Shown here in pieces: positions 47,901 through 58,201 of a stretch of 64,000 nt of DNA. Position numbers and translations under genes: made by a program. This DNA comes from Paramyrothecium sp. XJ0827 (taxonomy: Eukaryota > Ascomycota > Sordariomycetes > Hypocreales > Stachybotryaceae): NCBI GenBank assembly GCA_020881915.1, contig JAJFPB010000008.1, positions 124,001 to 188,000 on the forward strand, read 5' to 3'. The notes under the pieces are model-generated. The model saw only the letters and a list, made by a program, of their open reading frames with translations, was not told where the DNA came from and did not search any database. Numbering within the stretch: position 1 is the stretch's first letter; the number at the start of each line of letters is the position of its first letter.

Positions 47901-49101
47901 ATCGGCTTCCTCGTCTTCGTCGTCCACGTCCATATCCTCGTCATCCTCGTCCACGGCGTAGTTGGGGTCGTACTTGAGGTATCGCAAGCACGACGTGATG
48001 GTTTCCTTGGTAAAGCTGCGCATTTCCTGGGGGCAAGACGCCAGGAATGCCTCCAAGGCAACCAGCGCAGCCTCGCGGACCTCGTTGAACTCTTGGCCGA
48101 GGTCGTCGCCGTCGCTGATCTGCTCCATGTGCTGCTGCAGCTCCTCCTCGCTGAGGGCCTGGAGAACGTAGGGGGCCGCCCTCGGTAGGTGCGGGCCGAA
48201 CCTCGTGGGGATCGAGCGTGCCATGCTGCCCATGATGGAGATGTAGAGACGGCGGGTGATCTGGTTTAAGCTTGATTGGGAGAGGCTTGACGTGAGCCGC
48301 GTGACGACGGTCTCCAGGTGCTCATCCGTGAGATAGACGGCTAGCATGGCAATGGCCACCACGGCGCGCTTCTTGACGACGGAGGTGCCCTTTTCACTCT
48401 CCAGAAGGTGTAGTACAATCTCCTGCATCGCCTCGACCTCGAAGCTTTGAAGCAGCGGCCCGAAGCACCTCACGACCTCGATCAAGACATCCACGGCTTC
48501 CGCGTTAAGGTCGCTCTCGCTCTGCAGCAGGCCGGTCGGCACGTCGGGTAGTTTGATTGCCGAGGTTTCGGGCACCCGGGTCTTGGGGCCAGGGCCGATG
48601 AGACGGGGTATCAGAACCCGGCTAACGGCCTTGTACGCCTCCTGGACCTCGAAGGTTGTCGGGATGCCGGGCACGGGTCGGGGAAGGGCGATGATGACGG
48701 ATCGCATGGCGAGTGATGGAACGGCGTTGTCGACAGAATTTTTGAGTTTCAGTGATGATATCTTGTCGATCATGGGAGCGATGACGGGTGTAGGCACCCT
48801 CCCCACCAGCGGCCCCAGGCTGTCTGGTCAGCGTGAGTTGACAACGAGCGGTGCAAGCATACCATTTGATTGCCAAGTTCTGCACTTCGCCATTCTGGTC
48901 GTCCAGCGTTTTGATTATGCTGTCAACCGTCCGTGCGGCAATATTGTAGTCGTGGTGAAGGAACTCGGGCTTCGAGTTTGTCAGGAGCTGCAGCAAGTCG
49001 TTCAACGACATGAACCGAAAGTCCGGATCAGCATCGCCGAGCTTCTGCACCAACGTCAAGACCCCTTGAGGGGTAGGGTTGATGGCAGCGGGGGCGGTCA
49101 T
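44903..49101 (-). CDS. CAND1/Tip120, cullin-associated exchange factor
   Basis: Binds un-neddylated cullin-RING ligases and swaps their F-box substrate receptors. Four exons: 49101-48863, 48819-45792, 45747-45409 and 45364-44903, giving 1355 aa, normal for the family. The N-terminus (LVQKLGDADPDFRFMSLNDLLQLL) and the continuation CLGPLVGRVPTPVIAPMID match CAND1, and the splice at the tryptophan/cysteine codon restores this join. HEAT-repeat helices run throughout. An acidic block (DEDDEDMDVDDEDEE, genomic about 47870-47960) followed by ASWKVRRCAAKTIYTLI is the typical CAND1 acidic loop. The C-terminal TIP120-type region includes SSSVRGMAVQAVRYTLPE and [25 protein letters not shown]. Introns have GTATGC, GTAAGT and GTACGT donors. 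It acts in nucleus and cytosol. An F-box-like gene lies directly upstream on the same strand. Confidence 0.95.
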
Positions 49102-49762
49102 GCTGGCGGTGTACCGGGCGTGCCGTGACTGCAATTCGTGCCTTCAATCGACAACGCAGTCGGGTGTTGATGCGTGGTGAAGGAGGCAAACGGTGGAGTG
49201 ACGACCTCGCCGTCGTTGGTGCATGCGGCAACCCCACCAAAGCTCCAGGCAGGAAGGAGCTCTACCCCACCACGGAGCTCCGGCAGCTGGGGGCCTGGAA
49301 ATTTATTGATCCGTGCTGTGCACTCCTGTAGTGGTGACGGAGGACACGAATTGACCTAAATGCTGCACCGTGCTCGTATCACCATCTCCTCCAAGGTGTC
49401 CATTGGCTCGATGAATCTTCTCCTACAGGATGAACTGTATCCCATTCTTTTCTAACAATCTACTCCCTATGTCTATGTATCGAAGTAACCGGAGAAACGG
49501 CTACTTGTTTCTCAGAACATCGAGTTCTTTTTCTTATACTAATGCCATCTGGCGAGTCAAACCTCCGGCCATCGGTGCTTCACACGCTCTTTCCAGATTT
49601 GCAAATGGGCTGAAAGCGTCGACAGGGTCATGCGGGTTACGAACCAATGCGCCGTATGGAAACCCGGCTTTTCTGTGAATCATCAACAGAAGCTGGGCTT
49701 CCCTAACAGAGTGAGATAGGACACTATGCTGATGGATTCGAGGTGACATATGTAAAGAGTCG
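49102..49762. other. intergenic
   Basis: It holds the CAND1 promoter (right of 49101) and the 3' end of the F-box-like gene. No other gene is seen. Confidence 0.55.
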
Positions 49763-51070
49763 TCATTTCCCTTGTATCTGTGCGCCGGTGGCCTTTTCAA
49801 GCCGGATCGATGGAAGCCCGAGTTGCGGGACGTCGATTCGGAAACGTCTCTTGTTCAACTCAAGCCGCTCAAACGCTTGATGCTTGAAGCAAAGCCCATA
49901 CATGCCCTTCTCCAGGAGGGTTTGAATATCATCCACGCGAGGCTCGTCTGGTGAGCCGTGACAGTCCTGGATGGATATTAATTTCAGCCTGAAAAGCGGA
50001 TCACCCTCAATAAGCTCGGTTGGAAACACCTGGTTTCGCAGCTTCAAAACCTCGAGCCGAGGCATTTGCGCTGCACGAAACCAAATTCTCTGTCCGGAAG
50101 TTGGCGGTGTCTGGAAACCTAATTCGAGGAGCCGCAAGTTTGGGAAGTAGTTGGGTAGGTACCGTAGCATCGGGATGGCGCCCAGCATATATGGCGGGGG
50201 CGTACGACAATTTCGAAAATGCAGCTCCTCCACGTGCTCCATTGGACCCCTGGCGCACTAGGGAAGAGATTTGAGGCAGTAAAAGAACCAGAAGCCGAGC
50301 CCGTCCAAGACCATGGTCTTGACGCCAAGCGAAAGCATGCATGCCGAGTCCAACACAGGCCTCAAGCTCGCGCCCCCCAGCCATTCGGGCGAGTCATGTG
50401 TAGATAGTTTCATCGCTCTCAGGTTTGGCAAGACGGCGGTCGATGGAGGTGCTTGCCCAAGGACACGTACCAACCACAGCATGAGTCCGTCGGGCGTTGG
50501 TGTTTGATGCATGGAAAGCGTTTGCAGCCCCGAGGCCATGAGGAGGATGCCGCCAAAGGCAAGGACGAGTGAGGACTGATCGTGGGGCCAGCCATTGAGG
50601 TTGTGGTTGTCAAACATTACATTCTGAACGTTTCCACCAGTCTCTTCAACGTATGCTAGTGTGGGCGGTGCGAGGGTGAGCACGAACCCTGCTTCGGCCA
50701 GGACCTCCTCCACGTGCTTGCGAGGCCCATAGCGGCGCCTCCAAAGCTCAAGTACTCGGTTGGAAATCAACGGCCAGGCATCCACAGTGTCACAGAGAAT
50801 GTGCCACACATGGGGTCGCTTGTTCGGGTGGTCAGCCAGTAGCCTGAATAGATGGACAATGTCGCGGCCTGTTCTCAAGACGACGAAGCGGTGGAAAAGC
50901 GGTTCCAAGGTAGCGTACACGGCGTGGCAGGTGTAAGCCAGGCTCAACAACGTAGGGATACCGTTATCCCAGGCACGTTGGTCAAAGTCTTGAACCGAAT
51001 CGGTAAATGGAGCTTCGGGAAGCAGCTGGCAGCCGATAAGCCAGAAGATGTCGACTGGAAATACTCGCAT
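49763..51070 (-). CDS. F-box-like protein with leucine-rich C-terminus, interrupted by TAG
   Basis: The protein starts MRVFPVDIFWLIGCQLL, resembling the LPxDIL-type opening of an F-box, followed by LLSLAYTCHAVYATLEPLFHRFVVLRT, the usual fungal F-box continuation. The rest has irregular leucine-rich segments (LPNLRAMKLS, FPNLRLLELGF, MPRLEVLKLRN, AFERLELNKRRF). One stop (TAG, 50258-50260) lies in the middle, with the same frame open and coding on both sides to 49763. Either the gene is disrupted, or an intron ends at this TAG: the sequence before it (CTCAAATCTCTTCCCTAG) is intron-like, and removing 54 nt (donor GTCTTG) or 66 nt (donor GTCAAG) keeps the frame, though both donors are weak. I chose the ATG at 51070 because the F-box begins there. 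F-box proteins deliver substrates to SCF ubiquitin ligases; the substrate is unknown. Confidence 0.6.
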
Positions 51071-51349
51071 GGTGATGTTTGCATGGGTAAGACGTAGGTA
51101 GAGGTAGACCAGGATGAGGTTACCGTGACATGCAACGGGCCCGCCAGTGCTCCGTAGTGCCTGCATTAACGCCCCGCCATCCCGTCCCTCCTGCCTTACG
51201 CTCCCGGCTCCCCACATCCTCAGCCCGTACCTTCCTCACCGCTGGTGGATACGCGATAACGCCGCCTTAGCGCTCCATCGACCTAAGAATAACAGCCCAT
51301 CCTTTCACGCTTCACTGTTCAGCCTCTGCGTGCGAGCAACTCCTTCAAA

Positions 51350-51707
51350 ATGGTATGACGCCGCCCCCTCCCTTAGAACGCAGACTGACCCCTCGCAGAA
51401 CAAAGACTCGTGCTACACGCTTGTGCACATGCGCCGCGCCCGCGACGCAGACCTCTTTGAGGACTTTTGCAAGGACAAGCTGCCGGATGATGAGATCTAC
51501 GTGCCCCCGCAGCACCAGCCCATCAACCCCGAGGACGAGGACGACGTGGTGCCCGACCAGCACGCCGCGTTCGGCATCCAGCGCGCGACCCAGGAAGTCA
51601 AGGAGCCGGCGTGGAAGGACCTCGGTCTGGCGGACCTGATGAAGAAGGGTCCGGCAAAGCAGGGCGCGGCTGGTCCGAGCAAGGGCATCAAGAGCATGCC
51701 CCGTTGA
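51350..51707 (+). CDS. small acidic/basic protein, 103 aa, function unknown
   Basis: Two-exon model: exon 1 is only the ATG (51350-51352), then a 46-nt intron (GTATGA..CAG), then 51399-51707, giving 103 aa. The exon 2 protein is regular and compact: NKDSCYTLVHMRRARDADLF, then PDDEIYVPPQHQPINPEDEDD, an acidic stretch, then a helical end with DLGLADLMKKG and a Lys/Gly tail. The only other in-frame ATG choices would drop or replace the conserved-looking start, so the ATG-only exon is preferred. It is divergent from the F-box-like gene (280 bp between starts). I do not recognise the family. Confidence 0.7.
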
Positions 51708-51905
51708 TTGTTTCATGCGTTTGGTCGGCGTCACAAATCGTCTCGGCGTCTCGGCAGGGAGCATGGCGTAAGGAATGCTGTTATTCTATTTCTATGCTAT
51801 AGCCACAGCGAATTCGCAACCTGGAGCGATTCCTGACCAAGGACCGCTCAACTCCAAACTCCGTACCATGCCTGTTCGTGACCCGCGTAGCCCCGTCCCG
51901 CCGCA

Positions 51906-52596
51906 TCAGCTCTTCCCTAGCAAGCTCTCCCTCTCCAGCACCTCACCCTTGAACTTGACGAGGAACACGGTCTTGCCGGGCCACATCTCGCCCTCGCTGA
52001 CCGTGTGCGCCGTCACCTTGGCCGGGAAGTTGGCCCCGTCGCAGACGCCCTCGATGACGCCCGCGACGAACGCGGCGCAGTTGAGCTGGCTCATCTCGCG
52101 CGGCACGCTGATGTACTGGTTGACGAGCGGCTCGTTGTCGATGATCATGTACTCCTCGGGCGTCTCCGGGTTCGCCGACTTCTCCAGCCGGTCCGCCTGC
52201 CGCCCGAAGAGGTGCTGCCACACGTTCTGCTTGATGAAGTGGAGGAGGGTGATGATGGTCAGCGGCCGGACCTGCGTCCGCGCCGGCTCGCGGAAGAGGA
52301 GGAGGTCGAGGAGCTTGAGGCCGATGGGGTGGCCCTGCACGTTCAGGCTGGGACGGGGTCAGCGTGTGTCTGCGGGGGTCGATCGGGGGGACCTACCGCT
52401 GCTCGAGCTCCTGGATGCCCTTGACGCGCCGCTGCGCGTACGTGACCATCTCGCCAAAGAGGTACGCAAAGCTGGCTTGGCTCAGCTCGGCCGTCTTGGT
52501 GCGGTTGAGCGGCCGGTGGTAGATGGTTTTGCCATTGCTGGGGTGTCGCAGCCCGGTCTCCTTTCCGGCCGGGGTATCAGGCCGCATGCTCGCCAT
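51906..52596 (-). CDS. TRS31: TRAPP complex subunit Trs31/TRAPPC5
   Basis: Core Bet3-family subunit of the TRAPP complexes that activate Rab/Ypt1 in ER-Golgi traffic. Exons 52596-52397 and 52347-51906 give 213 aa, the usual length. The intron (GTAGGT..CAG) sits in ELEQRLN; joining yields the LNVQGHPIGLKLLDLL helix. Other landmarks: KTIYHRPLNRTKTAELSQASFAYLF near the N-terminus, and EYMIIDNEPLVNQYISVPREMSQLNCAAFVAGVIEGV toward the end, both typical of Trs31. The start ATG has a strong context (GCCGCCATGG); a second in-frame ATG follows three codons later. Its 3' end converges on the small gene at 51350-51707, 199 bp away. Confidence 0.93.
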
Positions 52597-53325
52597 GGCG
52601 GCCGCGTGCACCTGCTCCGAGGGTACTCAGAAGGTGCGTTGGGGAGGTCGTCGAGTTGAGGATGCCAACGGGCGCGGCTGGTGATGTGGTGTTTGAGGTA
52701 GGCCTGGAGGTTGACTTATCAGGGACGTGGGGTGCGGGTTGCTGCTTAGTGGATTTCGTTCGCAGCAACCTTGAATTAGCGGCATCATCAGCCAGCACAA
52801 ACCACCAACAACAAAATGAGCGAAGTCAAGTCCAATCACATATTATTGGCAGAATATTCCATGGCATTCGTCTCTTTTATTCAGTTCTCTCGTTCCAGTG
52901 GCCTGTGGCTATATCCAGTCTCGTGCAAGCAGCTTGGGACATAAAGAGGGCTACACGATATGAGCCAGGAATATGGATGGTCTGTTCCAAAGATACCCAA
53001 AGACATATAAAGACATTTATTGACACAGTCAGGCTGGTCTTTCACTGATACAAAACAACCATAGACAGTTGCATTCAGGCGAGTCCGTGATCCGCCGGTG
53101 GCTTACCCGGCACCTAACACGTTGCCATAAACGTGCCGGTATTTGATTCCGTGACCTTGCTAGATGAGTTTTAAGAATCATGATTTACCATCGTGATATA
53201 CGTGATATACATGCTGTGCTGTAGGACGATGCAGTCATCACAACATCTGGGTTTCAGTCACTCCGTTACAACCCACTCTACCACCGACGTCGCCATGTTA
53301 CGTGTTACTTGCACACCGCACCACG
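52597..53325. other. intergenic
   Basis: It contains the Trs31 promoter and the 3' flank of the Bcs1-like gene. An AT-rich stretch lies at about 52790-53050. No gene is seen. Confidence 0.5.
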
Positions 53326-55360
53326 TTACTGCACCGTCACGACTTTGGACTTGTTCGCCTTCTGCTTCAATGTCGCCTCGATCCACCCCGGCGCATCCTC
53401 AAGCGCCTTGTGAGGCTGCCTCTTCCTCTTCAGCAGGAACCCCTGAATCTCCGCCGGCGAAAAGACCCTGTCCGGGAACAGTGCCGCAAACTCTTCGGCG
53501 ATGCGATTCAGCTCTGCCTCCTCCGGCGCCTTGGTGCTCTCGTTGTCGAGGCTTGCGTCCAAGTCCTTGTCCTGCTGCGGTCGCAAGGCCGCTTCGTACA
53601 TCCGGTGAAACAGCTCGCCGGCCTGTTGTGTTGTAGCGTTCGTGAAACCCACCTGCATGTCTACGCGGCCTGGTCGGACCAGCGCCTCGTCGAGCTCCTC
53701 GGGCTTGTTGGTCGTCATGATGAGGATGCGGCCTTCGTGCGAGGCCACGCCGTCAATGGCGTTGAGCAGGCCGGACAGGGAGATGGTCTCCACGGCAATG
53801 ACCTTCTTGCCCTCCTTACTCTTGCCTTTCTTGTGCTTCTTGGAGCGCTTCTTCTTTTTCCGTTTCTTGTTGTTGTCACTGTCGGAGTCACTGCTCGAGT
53901 CGCTGTCGTCCGAGCTGTCTTCCTGCTTCTTGTCCGCTTTTACCGCGGCGTCACTTTTCGTACCATCCTTGGCAGAGGCGCCATTCACCAATGCCTTGGC
54001 GTCACCCTTGCTTTTCTCATCCTTTGCGGCTGCATTCGTTCCTTTATCTACCTCTCCAGCTACCGCAGTCTTTTCTGCATCCAGCACCTCTTCCACTTCA
54101 GCCTCGTCCGACTCGTCTCGGCGCAGCCCCGCCGTGTCAATGTCCTCCAACAGGACGATGCATCTCCGCGGTAGTCTTGTAAACAGCAGCGCAATATCCT
54201 CCTCCGTGATTGTGGCATCCTGGAGACTAACGACGTAAATGTCTATGCCGAATATGCCGGCAATCGCAAACGAGAAACTAGTCTTTCCCGTCCCAGGCGG
54301 TCCGTGGAAGAGATACCCTCGCCGGAGCGGTATCCCCCGTGATGCGTACCAGCGGGGCGTGGACGGGTGTAGGTACTCGTTAATGTCCGCCAAGATCTCG
54401 TGCTTCTCCGTTTTGTCCAGCACAACAGTCCGCATTGGCCGTATGGGACGACGGGCCACCTGCTGCCACATGCTATGGTCACGCCTCAGCTCCTTATGCC
54501 GAGGACGGTATATAGCTGTTCTCTGGTAGGTGTCTTGATAGTACGCCGTCTTTGCGTCTGCCAGCAGCTGCTTGATGGGGGCTAGTTACTGTTAGCCATG
54601 CCAGGACACGATACGGATGGCCTACCTGTTGAACGACCGTAGCAAGAAATCTTAATCTCCTCGGTATCCTTCATAGCTTGCCACCCGGTTGTCACAAACG
54701 ACTCTCTCTTTCTATGAATCATGAAATAGCTCCCGTTGTGCCAAAATGTAGTGGATCCCATGGCCGGGACGAATCTGGGACTCTGCGCCTGTCAGTGCCG
54801 TGGGCCCAAAAGATCAAAGCCGGACTCACCGATTTGGCGGCCTGGTTGGCAAAGTTGAGATACTTGGGACTCCCCTCGCCTTCACCGCCGTCGGTCCACT
54901 TCAGCGCCTCGTCCACCTCGTCCTCTTCCTCCCAGGCGCTCTTCCAGACGGTCTGCGCCGTGAGGTACTGGCTGTTCTTGATGGCGGGCAGCTGCGACAT
55001 GAACTTCATAATGTGGCCGTAGATGTGGTCCTGCTCCGACACGTACATGGCGCACATGAAGTAGCGATCGATCAAGGCCTCGATGTGCGCGTAGATTTGC
55101 GACGTGATCTTGGAGAAGCCCCAGAGGAAGCCGAAGATGGTGAGGATGATGGTAGGGTCGATGCCCAGCTGCGAGCCCAGCAAGCGGTAGACGAAGAGGA
55201 AGACCTGCAGGAGAGGCGACGCTTGGCCGGCGCTGGCGAGGAAGGAATCCATCATGCCAGCTGGGAAGGGGCTCGTGGAGTTGGCGGCAGAGCTATCAGA
55301 GGTGTTTTGCTGGAAAATGGGCAGGCCCATCTTGCCCAGCGAGTCCATCACCGATACCAT
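53326..55360 (-). CDS. Bcs1-like AAA ATPase with charged insert
   Basis: Bcs1 moves the folded Rieske iron-sulfur protein across the mitochondrial inner membrane to finish complex III; fungi carry several Bcs1-like paralogs of less certain role. Three exons: 55360-54830, 54788-54626 and 54581-53326, giving 649 aa (yeast Bcs1 is about 456). The N-terminus has one likely membrane helix (PTIILTIFGFLWGF, about 68-81) and a BCS1_N-like region across both introns (PRFVPAMGSTTFWHNGSYFMIHR). AAA motifs: Walker A GPPGTGKTS (about 325-332), Walker B VLLEDID, sensor 1 TTNKPEELDEALVRPGR. Between Walker B and sensor 1 lies a disordered insert of about 105 residues (386-491), with a Ser/Asp run and a Lys run. 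The extra length is mostly this insert and a longer N-terminus. A paralog rather than Bcs1 itself is likely. Confidence 0.88.
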
Positions 55361-56459
55361 GTTTAACGAGTTCTTTTCTATCTCAAGGCAGGTCTCATCA
55401 TCTCTGGGTCACTGCACATGGCGAGGTTGTCCTTGACCAGCGATGGTGTACTTATACATCGGAAACCGCGTTTGTTTACCCGCGGGCCTAACTGGTGGAA
55501 ACCGTAGGGTCCCCAGAGAAGGTGTAGGGCCGGATGGCTTCGCCACTTTAAGGCAGCGCTGCCGCGTACCAGACGTCCCACGAACCAAGCATCGCAATAC
55601 AGATGACTCTGCTTGTGCCTAGTCATGGCCTTTAGGCTACCAATGCCTCGGTGACTGGGTAGGCTGGTCGCATGACGCCGTTGGTCCAAGGTGCATGCTG
55701 TCGGGTTGCATGCTGCGTCTGTGGGATGGGATGCCCCCGCTTCCGCGTTGGATGGCTGTTTGACGGGCCATCACGGGATCGCGTCTGGGGAAGTTTGGGA
55801 GCAAAAGAAAGCCTGACGCCGATCCAACGCACCCGCTCGGTTGGCTTGGGCTTGTCGTGCAGACCTGTTGGTTTGTTTGCTCGAAGCGCGCAGCAGCGTC
55901 CAAAGCGGTAACCACTTCTAAGCTTCCACCCCACACCAACTCGAGAAGGAACACATGCAGAGCACGAGGCAGGCAGGCACCGTTCGTCTACAAGGATGGC
56001 TCAGCGTCAGCACCAAAGCATTCAACCATCTTCCTCCAAAATGTCCCCGAGAAAAACGAAAAGTCCCACGAAAATAGAGTCTAGGCAAGGGCGTCGAATC
56101 CACACTGCTGAGCGGCTGCTGGCATAATCCGTCGACTGCTGCCTTGTGCTTTATCCACTCCAGCGCCTTTCCTTCAGCTGGCATTTCGCCCTGTCGAGAG
56201 CCTCGTCTGGATCGCGGCCGCGGGGATCTGATTGGTTGCGTGCTGTCGAGGTGACGGTCGTTGCGGTTCCAATGCATAGCCAGCCGGCATGCATTGTGCA
56301 TGATGGTTGCACACAATTCACTTTGTCGCTTGGGTATCGCGGAGCCGCCTGTATGCCTTGACAGCAAAGGCCAAATGCATCAGGGGGTTGAGCAGATCAT
56401 CCATGTATTCGCTAACCGGTGACACCCATCTACCTTCCATGCCTCCCATGCAGCATGTG
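55361..56459. other. 1.1-kb intergenic region
   Basis: It holds the promoter of the Bcs1-like gene (near 55361) and the 3' flank of the Sec14-like gene. Short frames present have no domain content. No RNA gene is seen. Confidence 0.5.
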
Positions 56460-57557
56460 TCAAGCCGCCGCAACCTGGATATCCCCGGCCTTCTCCTCGC
56501 CCAACGTCGTCTCGGCCAGCTTCTCCCCCACCGCCTCCACCTCATCACCCCCGAGCCTGAACCCCGTGACGCTCACGTCCGTCCCACCCGTCAGGTACTC
56601 CTCCGACTCGCCGATGGCCTTGCCCGCCGCGGTCCACCGCCGCAGCCGCTCCTCGCGCCGCCGCCGGCAGAGCTCGTTCAGCGCCGGCCAGTACTGCGAG
56701 TGGTCGTAGTCGAACGCCATCTCGCCGCCCCAGTCCTCGCTCCACAGCTGCGCGGGCGGCACGTACTGCTTCATGTCCTCGTTGAACTTGAGCTTCTCCC
56801 TGGTGACGGGGTCGATGAAGGGCGTGATGATTTTGAAGAAGCCAGACACGATCCAGGGCACTGCGGGAGATTAGAGCTGATTCGGTCAAACAGGAAAACA
56901 AGTGATCGTACCATTGATGATGAGTGCCTTGCCCAGACGCTCGGGATAGTGGTTCTGCAGAACGTGCAGCACCTCTCTCGCCGTGGCAATGGGCACCGAC
57001 GTGTTCTGCCTCTGCTTGCTGGGCTTGAAGTTGATCAGAAGGCTCAGCGTCTCGACATTCGCCGGCATCATGTCCACGGTCCTCTCGATCATGTAGAACA
57101 AGTGGTGAATCTGCCTCGGGCTCGTGTCCGTGTTCTGACGGCCCGGGTTCAGGTACTGGCACGGCCGGCCCACGCGGTCAAAGCCCATGATTATCTGCTT
57201 GCCCGTCTCCTGCTCCGGCGAGACGTACTCGGGCGTGAAGTCGTCGATGCCATACTCCCTCCGCCACGCCATCGTCGCCTGCAGCCGCTTCGTGGAATCA
57301 TCCACGTTCCACTTGGTCGCGCGCAGATAGCGCAGCAAGCAGTCCCGCGTGAGCCATGCCCGTTCACGGTCCGTCAGGGGTCCCGACTTTTGCGTCTCCT
57401 TGGGGCAGGTGATCTCCGTGAAGCCCTTTGCCTTTTCCAGGATGAGCTCGTACTTGGCCTTCTGGTCCTCGGTGAGCTCCGGCTTGGCCGGGGGCTTCGA
57501 TTCCGGAAGCGGGGCCTCAGGCGGCGTCTGTCTTGGTTTTGGACCCTCCGCAGCCAT
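56460..57557 (-). CDS. Sec14-like phosphatidylinositol transfer protein, Pdr16/Pdr17-like
   Basis: Binds and presents phosphatidylinositol or sterol, helping lipid homeostasis and, in yeast Pdr16/Pdr17, azole tolerance and phosphatidylserine decarboxylation. Exons 57557-56912 and 56860-56460 give 348 aa; the intron (GTACGA..CAG) joins at INV/PWIV, inside the lipid-binding fold. A Pro-rich start is followed by the CRAL-TRIO N domain (LTDRERAWLTRDCLLRYLRATKWN) and the CRAL-TRIO lipid-binding domain (GKQIIMGFDRVGRPCQYLNPGRQNT ... LLINFK ... [28 protein letters not shown]). The sequence KQI..GFD...RPCQYL.PGRQNT is closest, by recall, to Pdr16/Pdr17 rather than Sec14. It is on the same strand as the 5-phosphatase gene, another phosphoinositide enzyme. 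Confidence 0.9.
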
Positions 57558-58201
57558 CTTTTGATGTATTCTTGGTGTTGTAGGTGTGCAAGGTGAGCTG
57601 CAGCAGTCTACCTTGTGATAGGTACAGAGTACACCGCTACAACGATTCGCCTTCTGATCACGGCGCTAGAGTCAAACGGACAGCGGTTCGCAGGCACGAT
57701 CGGAACAGTCTAAAACGCCGTCACAAACAACTGCAAAACGCAATCTCTTCAACGTCTCAAACGCGTGCACTGGGACTTTTTAAATCGTGGTTGGCCCCTT
57801 AACTGCCCCAACAGGTAGATCTCGGCTGCGGAGCGAATGCGGAAACGAGTCAGCGCTAGATTAGGTACCTAGGCTGGGACCGACCCCTGCCCACCGAAAC
57901 ATTTTACTGGCTGCGTGTTCTGCCAGCTGGACACCACAGATAGCAACTTGGCAGGTTGCAATTTCCACTATCTCCAGAAGCACGGCCCCTGTATTGTCGC
58001 TACACGCTGTCTATCTTAAAGGTTGTTCCATCGTTGAATTCACCGTGGTGCCCCTTTTGACCCAAACAAACGCCAACATCTTGGTTCCTGGTTAGGATCC
58101 CAGACATGGTTACTTTCTATCCGTTTTCCACGCCAGATATGCTTTGCCTTCCTACCCTCGCGCCGTGACCGTGGTCATCCAAACATAATGCCGTTACGCG
58201 T
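57558..58201. other. intergenic
   Basis: It contains the Sec14-like gene promoter and the 3' flank of the 5-phosphatase gene. No gene is seen. Confidence 0.55.

Noticed and set aside
47860..47970. Acidic tract in CAND1 as an unusual insertion
   Set aside because: An acidic loop before a WKVRR motif is a normal feature of CAND1 proteins.
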